A model generated the notes under the pieces. The model made no database searches, was not told the DNA's origin, and was given only the letters and a program-made list of their open reading frames with translations. Shown one piece after another: positions 44,847 through 55,702 of a stretch of 64,000 nt of DNA. The DNA is taken from assembly GCA_963930645.1 (NCBI GenBank), contig OZ005662.1, positions 77,333,841-77,397,840 on the forward strand, in the 5' to 3' direction. The stretch comes from Salticus scenicus. Taxonomy: Eukaryota > Arthropoda > Arachnida > Araneae > Salticidae. The translations under genes and the position numbers were made by a program. The first letter of the stretch is position 1, and the number at the start of each line of letters is the position of its first letter.

Positions 44847-45265
44847 TTACTAGAACCTATTTTCATTTCGCACAATCTTTTTTATGCAATAATTTATTAT
44901 CTCCGATACGTAATAACGATGAAATAATAAAAATATAACTTTTTATAATTAGTGGCGTGAAGGAAAGACAGGTACTAACAGTGCCTATAGGAAGAAATTA
45001 GAATTGTTGGCATATCCGCATTAAAAAGACAAATTAAGCCGTAGGCGGAGCTAAATATGGGGGTGTCGTGTTTGTGTTTAGGTCTGTAATGATTGTTCTG
45101 CACTGCTTGCGGAAAAATGAGAAAAATTGTGATTTATTAAATAATTCTTTGAGTTTCGAATTCAGAATGACTACTTTAGTTATTTCAATGCATTTAGCCT
45201 GAAAATTACAGTATATATATATATATATATAAGGAGTTATTATACGTAGTAAAAGCCAAGCAACA
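44847..45265. other. Non-coding stretch with half MITE and (TA)n
   Basis: The last part of a short element (about 44930-45020) and a TA run at 45211-45230. No gene. Confidence 0.45.
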
Positions 45266-45273
45266 GATACAAT

Positions 45274-45560
45274 CAGAGCCTGATTAAGGAGGAAGCACAC
45301 ATTATTTATACTTACACCGTTATTTTTTAACAAATATTTTCCGCCTATAATAAACAGAAAATTCTCATTAAAAATTATTTTAAAAGAATTCTGGTGTCTA
45401 ATAACGGTGAGTAAATTGGATTGTTTCACACAGTTCATTTTTTATAAAAAATATTTCCTCGTCAAAGCGTGGAATTTCTATGACATGAAGTAAAAAATAA
45501 TTGTAAAAATATTCCGGTGAGAGTAGAGATAATGTGTGCGTCCCCCTTAATCAGGCGCTG
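45274..45560. mobile_element. hAT-like MITE, copy 3, reversed, perfect TSD
   Basis: Same family as 11759 but in the opposite orientation. Perfect octamer GATACAAT at 45266-45273 and 45561-45568. A 134-codon minus-strand frame crossing it is a repeat artefact. Confidence 0.95.
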
Positions 45561-45568
45561 GATACAAT

Positions 45569-46399
45569 AGCACTAAAAACACATACCAATAAAAATGAAT
45601 TATTTCAAGTAAGAGAAGCTCAGAAAGCTGAAAAATTTCATCAGGGGAGACCTTTTTCACCCTTAAACAACAATGTACGATTTCGTTCACTAGTGGCTAT
45701 AATAGCAAATCACTAGTGAACCCCTGTCGTACCTGAAATTAATTGAAGTGAAATTTAAAATGGAATAGACTATTAAATACAAATTAAGAAAGAATCTAAC
45801 AAAAAACAACATTAATAAATAAAACATAATAAACAGACAATACTCAGAGTATGATACATTTGGAATCATAAAAAAAAGCATAATAATTCAGAGGTTTATT
45901 TGTTTATGGAGTAAAAACAAGCAAAATTCAACGTTTTGTGGTTCATAGCTGATAAAGAATAATCAAACTTTATAGCAATATGGATATTTATTATTTGTGT
46001 GAGATTATTATTTCTATAGTTGACAACTCAAATGAAGAAACTGATCATTTAAAGGAAAAAGAAATAATGCATATTAATATTAGATAAATGCAACAGGCCT
46101 TCTGCTTTTTTTTTAATATTTAATTTCACATTCCCACCCAACAGTCCAGCCAAACAACACCACCCAACCTCCGTAATCAAACATCTGCCCACCAACCACT
46201 ACCATTTTTATTGTCTTTTATTGTTTTATAATCTGTTGGTTAAAAAACACAAATGTGCACTCTTTTTTTCTTTTTTCAATGTACTGACAGAGACATGGTT
46301 ATGGATATAAAATAGAAAATACGAAGTTAGAAAAAAAAAAAAAAGACATGGTAGCAGTGGCTGTGATCAATTTATGTGTGTCTTGCTTTATATTTTGAA
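45569..46399. other. Non-coding stretch
   Basis: No recognisable element or gene. The part next to 46400 may be 3' untranslated sequence of the minus-strand reverse transcriptase relic. Confidence 0.4.
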
Positions 46400-47461
46400 A
46401 AGCATAATTTTTTAATACGAAATAAGTGGTTAATGATAATGTTTCTAAATACCGAACGATGCAGACAGGAATTAAAATGTGTAAATAAAATTACTTTAAA
46501 ACTAAAATCACGGCGTTTTTCATAGACATCTGTGTATATTTTTTTACCATTAAGGAATATTTTTAGATCTAAAAAGTTAATTGATTCATTATTTAGAGTA
46601 TTGTGAGTAAGCTTTAGGTTAGATGGATAATAAAAGAAAAAGTATTTTGTGATTTCTTGTTAAGATAAAATACAATAATATAATCGATGTAACAATAAAG
46701 CCGGACATCATAATAGCAAAATTGTTTTTCATAATAATAAAGGTTCATAATAATAAATCTGCCAAAATACTGGAGCTACATCTCCCTTGTGGGATTCCTA
46801 CTTATTGTAAATAGATTTTGTTGTTGTGGAAGATATAATTATTGTGGATAATGAAGTTAAGAAGTGTCTTGCTTTAAAATTGCGAGAAAGGTTAATTTGA
46901 GTTTTACATAGGTTAAAAAGGCTGTAAATGATGTTACTAAGATTTGATAACTCAATATTATTGAAAAGATCTTGAAAGTCAGATTCATAATTTTGTCTAT
47001 TTTATCAAGCGAATTTATGTATTGAATTTATTGAAAGCTATTTTTAAGGCAGTGTAAATTATCAACTTTGCAAGTACAGTTGTAAATTGTTTATGAATAT
47101 CCAGTAGAGTTTTATTAGCATTATTGTTATAAATGTTACATCCAATAGTGACAGTACTAAATTTAATAGGAGATTTTTGAAACTTAGGTATGAGATCTAT
47201 ATAAGTATAATTAAAGTTATTAAAGGGAAGTTGTAGTAGTTTATAGTAGTTATGTATTTTTCGGTTATTAATAATAAGATTATTATTAGTTGAACTGAAG
47301 ATGTTACTATTAGAGTCTGAAGAGTTTAAAATAGAGAGATAGAAGGGTTTACATATAATGGCAAAATTATTAGATGATTTATCAACATAAGTTATCACAA
47401 AGTCATTCTGTAGTGATTTGATGGAGTTAAGAAGTTAAGATTTTTTAAAATATATCAGATT
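46400..47461 (-). pseudogene. Reverse transcriptase relic, second copy, catalytic Asp lost
   Basis: Minus-strand relative of 13672-15041. Blocks in order on the minus strand are SIKSLQNDFVITYVDK, NNFAIICKPFYLSIL, LIPKFQKSPIKFSTV, YESDFQDLFNNIEL (motif A Asp present), GIPQGRCSSSILADLLL (motif B, Met to Gln), YIDYIIVF at about 46676-46699 (motif C, second Asp replaced by Tyr), then NFLDLKIFLNGKKI and VYEKRRDFSFK and a tail like SVFRNIIINHLFRI. Several stops and frameshifts separate the blocks, and low-complexity Asn-rich expansions occur near 47250-47340. It is clearly older or faster decayed than the plus-strand copy. Confidence 0.75.
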
Positions 47462-47859
47462 TGTTAAAAAAAAACCACAGATTCGTTGTTATCTGTGTTT
47501 TTTTGGGAGTATGCTAGTTTCGCCAAGTTTTCGAAACCTGTTAGGCCTTTTCAATTTTCTTTATTTTCTGTTCTGCTGCTCCCACCCACTGCGGAAGGGT
47601 ATTTTTCACATGGATTGTTATTTTTACAAATGTATTTGGATACTTTAATTCGTTGTATTATGCTTATTAACGTTTTTTCTTCTTGTTAACCACACCCACT
47701 TATCTTAAACTCTTAACGTATTTTTAAAACTATATAATTTTTGTATAATTTTTAGTGCTGCCTTTGGCGCCTATTTTATACAAATACACTTTAATTAATA
47801 TGTAATTCAAATACACACACACACACACACATATATATATATGCGTATACACACACACA
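47462..47859. other. Non-coding stretch with (CA)n/(TA)n
   Basis: An ordinary 67-codon frame without family features and a (CA)n(TA)n run at 47813-47842 directly before the Tc1 element. Confidence 0.45.
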
Positions 47860-48177
47860 ACTGGCCATTAAAATAGCAACACCAAGAAGTAATGACATTT
47901 TTCAGAATGACATTTATTGGGCACATGTGTTAAATGGGTATATGCACAGTAGGAAGAACAATTGATTAAATTTTCAGGAAATTTGGAAAAATGCACTCTA
48001 ATATATATATATATATATGTATATATATCGTCGCACCATGAAGCAGTAATGCAAATTGGCACAAATTAATATGCATATAGGTATCCACAGAAAATTCAAA
48101 ATTTAAAATTTTTGCGGCCAATGAATGAAAATGTGACAATGCAACACATCTTAACTGCGCAACTGGAAGCATATTAA

Positions 48178-48405
48178 CCCGTTAGTAGTCGCTAGTTGGT
48201 CGATTTGCCGCCCATCCTTCAGTTTTGCAAGAATTTTTTATTCAATAGCTACCAAAAAGTTTTAGAAGTAGCATTTGATATACATAAAACGTGAATAAAA
48301 TCAAAGGAACGTCGATCACATCACTTCTTAAAATTATTGGTGAGAGTTAAATAAAAAGTACGCAATCTGTAATAGGTGGCGCTGTCTATAGCGACTACTA
48401 ACGGG
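48178..48405. mobile_element. 228-bp CCCGTTAGTAG MITE, TTAA TSD
   Basis: Ends CCCGTTAGTAGTCGCTA and TAGCGACTACTAACGGG; TTAA at 48174-48177 and 48406-48409. It interrupts the Tc1 element. Sister of 33691-33932, which has ATAT instead. Confidence 0.9.
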
Positions 48406-48469
48406 TTAAAGAGGAGACATTTCGAATCCAGGTCAAAAATTCTTTCAGATTTTTATTCTTTGCTCTCAT

Positions 48470-49470
48470 ATAGATGGTAAATATGCCTTGTATGAAGTTG
48501 CGCAAGCAATGCGCACATTTGAAAGAGAACGTGTATTTGCGCTCAAAGAAGCTGTGTGTTCTAATCGGCGACTTCCTCAACATTTGAATAAGAATGATTC
48601 TATTATTAGGCGACGTTGGCAGAAATAGGTGAACCATGACTGAACGCATCGTCAACAAAAAAGAGGATGGGCTAAAGAGATGACAGAACATGAGAACCAA
48701 TCAATCATCAGAACACAACTCAGAGCTCCATATTTATCATTATTATCGATCCTAGGTACAACAAGTTGTTTCAATCACAGCAAGGATCATTCAAAAAGCA
48801 GCTCAGAGGAAGAAGACTGAGCTCACGGCGCTCCTTGCACCGACTACCAATTACGCCTGTGCCCAACAAGTCCGTCTGCAGTGGTGTTGGGCACATTAGA
48901 CCTGGAATGAAACTGAATAGAGTTGAATTTTTTTCAGTGATCAGTTCTGCTCCGATATGAGTCCCGATGACCAGTAAAGACGTTTCTAGAAACACCCCGG
49001 AAAAGGGAGGATCCTAACCTGACTATCGCCAGATATACAGCCCAATAATCAGGAGTGATGATCTATCGTGTCATTTCATTTCACAGCAGGACAACTTTAT
49101 TTTTATCCACAGCACCTTTACAGTTCAACGGTACGGCGACCAAATCCTATGCTCCGTTATATTTTAGCATAATAATGGTCGCCTGCGTACGTAAATCACT
49201 TTTATTGCTTGTTTTCTTGCTTGTCAAAGATTAAACTGGTCAACAAAGTCATCAGATTTGTCCCACACATAGGACGTTTGGAGCTTTATGAAAGGGGCCG
49301 TACAACCAGCTCGGGATTTTACCAATCTAATGCACCATGAACAGAATTCGGCACGATATCTCACAGGAGGACATCTGCCACCCTATCAATCAATTTCAAG
49401 CCGAATAACTCCTTAGATAAAGACAAGAGGTGGCAGAGGTGGACGCGTTATTGATCTGTTCACTTTGTGA
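48470..49470 (+). pseudogene. Tc1/Tcb2-like transposase relic
   Basis: Fragments in order are CSNRRLPQHLNKNDSIIRRR (paired-like helix-turn-helix region), EMTEHENQSIIRTQLRA, then RSLHRLPITPVPNK (linker), GHIRPGMKLNRVEFFSV (just before the first catalytic DES), FISQQDNFIFIHSTFTVQRY with GDQILCSVIF (strand region between the catalytic Asp residues), and RYLTGGHLPPYQSISSRITP (C-terminal region). The blocks lie in different frames with many stops. The DES motif itself is mutated (VISSAPI) and the second Asp block is not found, so it is inactive. A spurious 64-codon frame at 48766 is part of it. Confidence 0.75.
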
Positions 49471-49608
49471 AGCTTTTTTTCTTGCTTAATTCATCCAGTC
49501 TTTCTGAAACTGTAATCATTCGCCTTTCTCTACATATGTATCACATCTACCATTTTCGTAGCATTCGAATAACTCCTTTTTGGTGAGCTTTTTTATTTTG
49601 TCCTAGCG

Positions 49609-50508
49609 TGCATATCGTGAGAAAACAATACATAAAGCAGATACCTTACTTTGGCATTGAATCGAATAGCGATTGTATGACATGTACGGATACTGCACTC
49701 CATAAAGCATCAACAAAATTTCACAGTTCATCGACTGTAGTTACTTTTAAGTTTTCATATGTCAGTCACTTTTCAACGATAGTAATTTTCATTGGTGTGA
49801 ATCAGGAGGACGCCCTGACCAGAACAACTGTCCAACACAATGTGTATCAAGGAAGGTCAGAACAACACGGAACATTTACGGTTGGGCATTATCCCGCTTA
49901 AACGTAGCTCTACAGAGGCTTTGAATATAGGATAGAGCAATGGGCCTTAACTCGACAGAAATGTAAAAGTCGTTATTTAGAATGCTGGGGATGCGAATAA
50001 GAGGCAATCGAGAGGTGTACCCAATGGAACCCCATTCCATCATTTCAAGTGATGGGCTGTATGACGATGTCGAATGCCAGCTGACAATGTGCTTTATTAA
50101 CAGTGACCCCAAATATGGAGGCCGCATTCTTGATTCCATAAACAGGATTATGATTTAACTAATAAGGCGATTTCACGCCATTACTGCGCACAGATTCGCT
50201 GTTGATCACACATTACATGCGCTCATGTCAGTGATGCAGATTTTAGGGTAACAAAAATTTTGGTAACCCCATGCTGGGTCACCAACTGGAGTGATGATAG
50301 GTTGTACCAATGAATACACATCTCGATCCCCTCTTGTTCTCATTCCTAGGACTCTGAATAGCGGTTATTACTTTTGACAATTTAAAGCCCATCGCTCTGC
50401 CCTATATTCAAGGCAACATTTAAGCTGGACAATGCACGACGGCAAATTTTCAGTACGATTCTGAACTTCCTCGATACAGAATGTTTTCGACTATTATTCT
50501 GGCTAGGT
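49609..50508. mobile_element. Long-inverted-repeat element, copy 2, cut by Gypsy
   Basis: The left arm (about 49660-50080) and right arm (about 50290-50508 and continuing in copy 1 to 22340) are diverged complements. Matches 17522-22340 without the insertions there. The Gypsy 5' LTR begins at 50509, exactly where copy 1 continues (about 21966). Frames at 49608 and 49876 lie in the arms; they are short, stop-bounded and unlike known proteins. Confidence 0.65.
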
Positions 50509-51027
50509 TGTAAGGTTGGAGTCACGTCAGCATAGCGCTGCATGAAAGAAAACAAGTTGCGAAGCGCGTGTGAATGTGGAGAGGTTTCAGAGTTGTTAAA
50601 TGACGTGAGTGGAGTTGATGAAGATTAGTTATAAATATGAATCAGCATGGTAAAGAAAGGAGGTGGTAGTGGTAGTGATGTAGAATGTGAAACAGAACAG
50701 AATTGTTCTTGAGTGATTAAGTTCTTAGTTCGATATAGTGGGGATTTTGAAGGTGTTAATTTATAGTATAGAGTTAGGCGGATTCAGGGAATCCTTTTTG
50801 CCATTAGCCTACATTAGTAAAGTGACGTGGATCAGCGAGAGAAATCATCTTACTACGTTATCTACCGTGGGTGAGATTTCATCTGAATTTATTGAAGTTG
50901 TTTATTGAAGTTATTTTTCTTAAAGTATTTAATATTTGATATTGAGTTTAGCTCAAGTGTCCTCTCTGCACTTAAGTTCTAATAAAACTTTATTTGTATT
51001 TAACTTAGAGTCTCTGTGCTAATTTCA
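50509..51027 (+). repeat. 5' LTR (end approximate)
   Basis: Begins TGTAAGG. AATAAA lies at about 50982. The proposed end at ...AATTTCA (51027) gives TG...CA ends and about 519 bp, but the truncated 3' LTR cannot confirm it, and no clear primer-binding site follows. Confidence 0.55.
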
Positions 51028-51064
51028 TATTTAATACTTAAGTAATTAAGCTAATCTTTGAGAA

Positions 51065-51472
51065 ATGGAGACCACTTATAATAATGTGCTGGAATTTTTT
51101 GGTGAACTTGAACAATACTCTGAACTTTGTAAAATTGATACTAGTGATAGATTTACTTGGCTAAAATACTCCTTAAAAGGAGAAGCGAAATTGTGGTATG
51201 AGCTTATTGCTTCTCATTCGCTTGGCGAAAGCCCGACCTATGAGGATTTAAAAGCAAAAATTATAAGCACCTTTTCCTCAAGTGCCGATAAAGTAAAATT
51301 ACGGCAGGAACTCTATACGACTAAAATGTCGTTATATTATAAACCGACTACATTTTTGCTCCGCAAGCTGGAAATTATTAAACTATTAGGATTAAATTTA
51401 TTTTTCTCTGCACTGCTTGATATTATCACACCGCTATTTACAATTTATATCCAAGATTACCTTGATTGAAAA
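51065..51472 (+). pseudogene. Gag fragment of Gypsy-type element
   Basis: 134 codons beginning at the first ATG after the LTR. The core SDRFTWLKYSLKGEAKLWYE, then SPTYEDLKAKIISTFSS and KLRQELYTTKMS is the retrotransposon gag pattern (helical capsid-like domain with a Lys-Gly-x-Ala-xx-Trp-Tyr turn). Stops at 51470 shortly before the inserted TTAA element; nothing with a zinc knuckle was found. Truncated relative to the usual 300-400 residues. Confidence 0.75.
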
Positions 51473-51501
51473 CCGGTAGCATCTTGTGATACTCTCTTTA
51501 A

Positions 51502-52693
51502 CCCTTTAGAGCGCACTACCCTTTAAAGTTGGAATTTCAAGAAAAGAAGTTGTAGACTATCTACTTAGGTCTAAAGGAGTACGCAGGCACAATTTTGTAA
51601 AGATAGTACTTACCGTTTTCAGGGATGGAACACGGGCGCAGAATTCATACCACTATCAATGTAAGAAATTTTTCTACCTCTTAAATCAACGATTTTATAG
51701 GTAGATAAATTTCTTCAACAGATTCCGGTATGAATACTGCGCCCGTGTTCCATCCCTGCGTTTTTAATCTGTGGGTGTTCCATCAGCTGGAACACTGCGC
51801 CACTAGAGCTCTGAAAAGTGCGTCTAAGTGAGCATCGCAGCGAAGCGCGTAAAAGAGTAAAAGATTTTGCATATGAATTAAAAAACACTGTATTATACCT
51901 GTGTAGCAGATTTCGTATGACCCAGGGTTTACACACGGGGAGGCCTGCTACTCTACCCCCCCCCCCCCAAAAAAAAAAAAAAAAAAAAAAAAAACTTGGT
52001 TATGTGATTTTTTTATGAAATAATTTGATATTTACAGTTAGTATACATATATACAAGTCCTACGTGCAAAAATATTCACAATTAGTCTATTTTTTAGCTT
52101 CATGAAATTTTTAGAAGCACGTCACACCCTTTTGGTAGAAGTTTGGAATGTATATTTCTAGGTTGTTTATTAAAAAAAAAAAAAAAAAAAAAAAAACCTC
52201 TCCCTCGCAGCATCTGATAGCTTGACGTCATTCCCTCCAAACAGAGGAAAACAGAAAACGTGAACACAGCTGTCTTCTCTCACCATTGCTTTCGATTGCG
52301 TAATGAAAAGCGCTAGTGTCGCAGTGTTCCAGGAGATGGAACACCTTATTTTATTCAACGATTCCTCGTATGTTTCCTGTATAAAAGGTTAAAAATAATA
52401 TAGAATAAATAATTTAGAGTACAGCCAACGATATCACATAGAAATTTTTTTCAAGCAATCTTTTTTGTATCACAAACAAAATTTACAAAATTTCTTGTAA
52501 ATACGAGGATTTAAAATAACGCGTCTCAGTTAAATATCATGGATTGCCTTGTGTAGTGGTGTCATCCATGGGTGAAAAGGAAAGTTCAAAGTTAAAAATA
52601 AACCTATTTTTATGCATTTGCAATTGAATTTAACAGTTGGAGAAGCTAGCGAAGTTAGGTGTTCCAAGTAGTGGAACACTGAGCGGCAAAGGG
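51502..52693. mobile_element. 1.19-kb piggyBac-like non-autonomous element inside gag
   Basis: TTAA at 51498-51501 and 52694-52697; ends CCCTTTAGAGCGC and GAGCGGCAAAGGG. Homologous to 9983-11031 over its length, plus a nested 139-bp palindrome and longer poly-C/poly-A tracts. One short internal segment (about 52140-52195) is inverted relative to the other copy. Confidence 0.85.
51620..51758. mobile_element. 139-bp palindromic MITE, 6-bp TSD, copy B
   Basis: CGTTTT at 51614-51619 and 51759-51764. The empty site is visible in the sister piggyBac-like element at about 10094-10100. Same length as copy A at 23169. Confidence 0.9.
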
Positions 52694-52784
52694 TTAAAGT
52701 ATTAGATAAATATCAGAGCAGACACGCTCCTAAACCTGAAAATAACTTTAATCACCAGCAAGAAAATGTAGATATTAAAAATGA

Positions 52785-53270
52785 ATGCCCCGAAAATTTT
52801 GCCCCCCCCCCCCTCAAAATGTTAATTTCAATCAGTCTGGAAATGTTGCAAGTAATCAAACGAACTCTCCCAATACACAAGTTAAAACCATATTTTTGAA
52901 TTCTATTTCTAATTGTTCAGTAAATTTACCTCATATGAATGTTGTCTTACATGATGTTGTTATGCTGGCCTACTGTGATACTGGCGCTGAAAAATCATTT
53001 TTATCATATGATACGCATATTAAATATTTCTCCTTTAAACCATTCAATCCTACTCACTGTAATGTTATTACGGCTCAAGGCGAGTCCTGTGTAAATCGGG
53101 GCATGATTAATCTCAAAGTAAAGTTAAACGAGTTTGAAGTGCTATGGCCTTTTTATGTTGTAGAAAATCTCCAATATTCGTGTCTAATCGGCCTAGACTT
53201 TATGAAAGAACATACTGTTCAAATAAATTTTGCTAAAAACATTGTAATCATTGCTGGTACTCATGTGTAA
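52785..53270 (+). pseudogene. Retroviral-type aspartic protease of Gypsy element
   Basis: 161 codons containing LAYCDTGAEKSFLS (catalytic Asp-Thr-Gly at residues 65-67), a flap-like ITAQGESCVNRG, and YSCLIGLDFMKEH (second conserved hydrophobic-Gly block at 131-143). Domain size and order match Ty3/Gypsy retropepsins. The ATG at 52785 is probably not the natural start, because the polyprotein would enter from gag upstream. A TAA at 53268 ends it, but the same frame continues to 53870 as a Ser-rich linker without a known domain. Confidence 0.75.
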
Positions 53271-53870
53271 GTTAAGCTAAACGAACGTTCTATTCCTTTT
53301 GAAGAAAATAATAATTATTTAAATTCCTCTTCTCAAGGCGTTTCTAATTTGAATTCTCAGTTATCTTACAATTTAACGGAGAGTGAAATTTCCTTAAATG
53401 GTGAGGCTGAACCTTTCGCAAATAAATCAAAGTTATTTTCTACATCTGTTAAGCCAACAGACTTATCTATTAGTTTACATGTACCTCATGCTAATTTAAA
53501 TTTAAGTTCTAAAACTGTCAAGTCGACAGATTCATCTCATTCTAAAGAAACTGTTGTAAAAGACAATGTTATGATTTCCACTAATGCATTGAACTGTTTT
53601 AAAGCTTGTAAGCCCTCCAGGACCTCAAAATCCATGAGTAGAGACCATGCTGAATCTTCTTCTGACTCTGTGGACAGTGACAAGGTGCCGGGTTCGAGCC
53701 CACCCCAGAAAAGTGTCTCTCCGATGCCTGACTTCGGTCTGCAAACCGCCAGCCTCGAGATTTCCCCTTCAAGTGCACAGACCAGCCTCACTAAAATGTT
53801 TGACCCTCCTGAGGTTATAGATTTCCACTTAGATCAGGTGATACCGTTCCTTATTTTTTTTTTTTTTTAA
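53271..53870 (+). pseudogene. Ser-rich linker continuing the protease frame
   Basis: After the TAA, the same frame is open from 53271 to 53870 (173 codons from the internal ATG at 53349). It is rich in Ser, Thr and Lys, has the phrase SSDSVDSDKVPGSSPP, and shows no domain I recognise. In an intact Gypsy it would link protease to reverse transcriptase, which is missing. Confidence 0.5.
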
Positions 53871-55010
53871 CAAAGTTTATTTCTGTCAGAGCTGTACCAA
53901 AATGTTTGACATGCCTTGAAGCCTTTTGGACTTTTATTTTGGAACTTTTTATGAAAGCGATGAACTTTCTCAGGTTAAAAACAGAAAAATTCAAAATCAT
54001 TGCATGAACTTTCAGATTGAAATTCATGTTTAAGCTTCTATGTCAACATTTTTGTTCTGATCTCATATATATTTTCTGTATGTCCGTTAATTTCTATTAC
54101 TTTCTAGCTGTCACCTACAGAGTGGGTAATATAAAAAAATTTCTTAGCCCCTTGTATAAATTCCCCCCCCCCCCTTCATATTTCTATAAATGATGTATCT
54201 GTATATATAAACTGGATATTTGTAATTGTCAGACTTTTGTATAAGTATTAAAAGTATGTACTTTTAGATTGGGGGCAGAAATTTTTTTTTTAAGCTATCT
54301 GCATGCAATTCGTGATTAACTCTAACATTAATAAAACTAACAGTTTAGTTTTTTTTTTTTTTTTCGCTCATGCAGTAGCTAGGTGGGAAAAAATTATTGT
54401 TTATGTACTATTTTCTGTATATCTTTCGAGACACTGTCTCGATTAATTGACTACATTATGTAGTTTACCTTCATTTTTATTTTTGATACTGCAAGGAAAT
54501 TTTATATTTTAGAATTATTTCTGATGAACTGTTTCTGACGCCCAGATCCTCTTAATGTGATCTTGACCGGGGACGGAAGACCTAGATTTTTTTTTCTGAT
54601 GTCCCAAGACGTAATCTACACTCTGACGTTACTTCTACTAGCCTCCGTCTTTTGGATGTCTGAAGCAAATTGATCCGGTTCTTCGCTTAACCATCTCCGA
54701 TGCTGGTTTGATGCTGCAATTCTCCTCCCAGTCAAGACTAAGAATATTTTATTTGACTGACATTTCCCTCGAAGTTTTTTGTGATTTACAAACTTTCAAG
54801 TTTATTACTAAACCTTTTTCTAAAGTATATTATTGTCGCATTTATGTAAAGCGACCCCCCTGTACTCAAATCCCTCTGAATTCAAGATTTTGACAGAAAG
54901 ATGCATCGTTAATCCTTATGTATTTTACTTGGCCAAACTCAATTATTCTAGTTTTTTTTTTAGTTCCGGTGTTTCCTGCAGTAAAAGGCCCACATTTAGT
55001 TTGAAACTTA

Positions 55011-55044
<34 letters not shown>

Positions 55045-55176
55045 CAGGGTTTGTAGGTTTTTCGCTCAGGAATTTTTTTTTCACTCACCATAGTGTTTTA
55101 AGCAGTAAGCATTTCACTGCTCGGTAAATTAAACTTTCCACCTTTTTCTAAATTATTCTAAAGTTTTGTGGGGGAC
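53871..55176. other. Gypsy 3' region, pol absent
   Basis: T-rich, with runs near 53847-53868, 54350-54365 and 55015-55044. Short frames at 54708 and 54833 have no domain. This region replaces where reverse transcriptase and integrase should lie. Confidence 0.5.
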
Positions 55177-55349
55177 TGTAAGGTTGGAGTCACGTCAGCG
55201 TAGCGCTGCAGCGAAGAAAACAAGTTGCGAAGCGCGTGTAAATACGGAGAGGTTTTAGAGTTGTTAAATGAAGTGAGTGGAGTTGATGAAGATTAATTAT
55301 AAATATGAATCAGTATGGTGAAGGAAGGAGGTGGTAGTGGTGGTGATGG
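55177..55349 (+). repeat. 3' LTR, truncated
   Basis: About 90 percent identical by eye to 50509-50680, then stops and is followed by the TTCTCAAGATCG repeat that in copy 1 lies at 22468. Confidence 0.8.
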
Positions 55350-55417
55350 TTTTTTTTTCTCAAGATCGTTTGGCTAGTGTGCGAAAGTACTTTAATAGGT
55401 AGTTACCTTCATAGTAC

Positions 55418-55695
55418 CGTAGCCTCCTAAACTAGATGCCTTACGCGTGGCTTGGAAACTTAGCGGTAGACAGCGCCACCTGATACAGATTGCGTGATTT
55501 TTTTTTCAACAGTCAATAAAAATTTTTAAAAGTGGGAATTGATATACATAAAAGGCCAATAGAATCGAAGAAACGTCGATTGTATATATCATATATAAAA
55601 AAGTTGCTAAATCTGAACCAGGTGACTCTGTCTACCGCTTGACCTGTTGCCAAGTCTCCGAGTCATGCGTAAGGTATTTGGTTTATTAGGCTATG
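55418..55695. mobile_element. 278-bp inverted-repeat MITE, 7-bp TSD ATAGTAC
   Basis: Ends CGTAGCCTCCTAAACTAG and near complement; ATAGTAC at 55411-55417 and 55696-55702. Ends match the 4.9-kb element at 35698. The central part matches the core of the CCCGTTAGTAG MITEs (33691, 48178) despite different ends. Confidence 0.85.
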
Positions 55696-55702
55696 ATAGT
55701 AC

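Larger units (their letters stand above)
47860..49608 (+). mobile_element. Tc1-like (Tcb2-type) element, degraded
   Basis: Left end ACTGGCCATTAAAATAGC is typical of Tc1 elements with ends of the form ACTGGCCATTAAAATTGC. Transposase fragments run 48470-49470 on the plus strand. The right end is degraded (about 49608). A TTAA-type MITE (48178-48405) sits in its 5' part. The right end abuts the long-inverted-repeat element. Confidence 0.75.
50509..55349 (+). mobile_element. Ty3/Gypsy-type LTR retrotransposon, pol-deleted
   Basis: 5' LTR at 50509 and 3' LTR at 55177 share a start (TGTAAGGTTGGAGTCACG). The inside keeps a gag part, a protease and a linker, but no reverse transcriptase, RNase H or integrase; these would lie between 53870 and 55176 and are absent. 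A TTAA element (51502-52693) splits gag from protease. The 3' LTR is cut after about 172 bp. It is therefore non-autonomous and immobile. A purine-rich GTGGGGGAC directly before the 3' LTR is a plausible polypurine tract. Confidence 0.85.

Noticed and set aside
48398..48700. 100-codon minus-strand frame
   Set aside because: It is the antisense of the Tc1 transposase N-terminal region, which reads sensibly on the plus strand.
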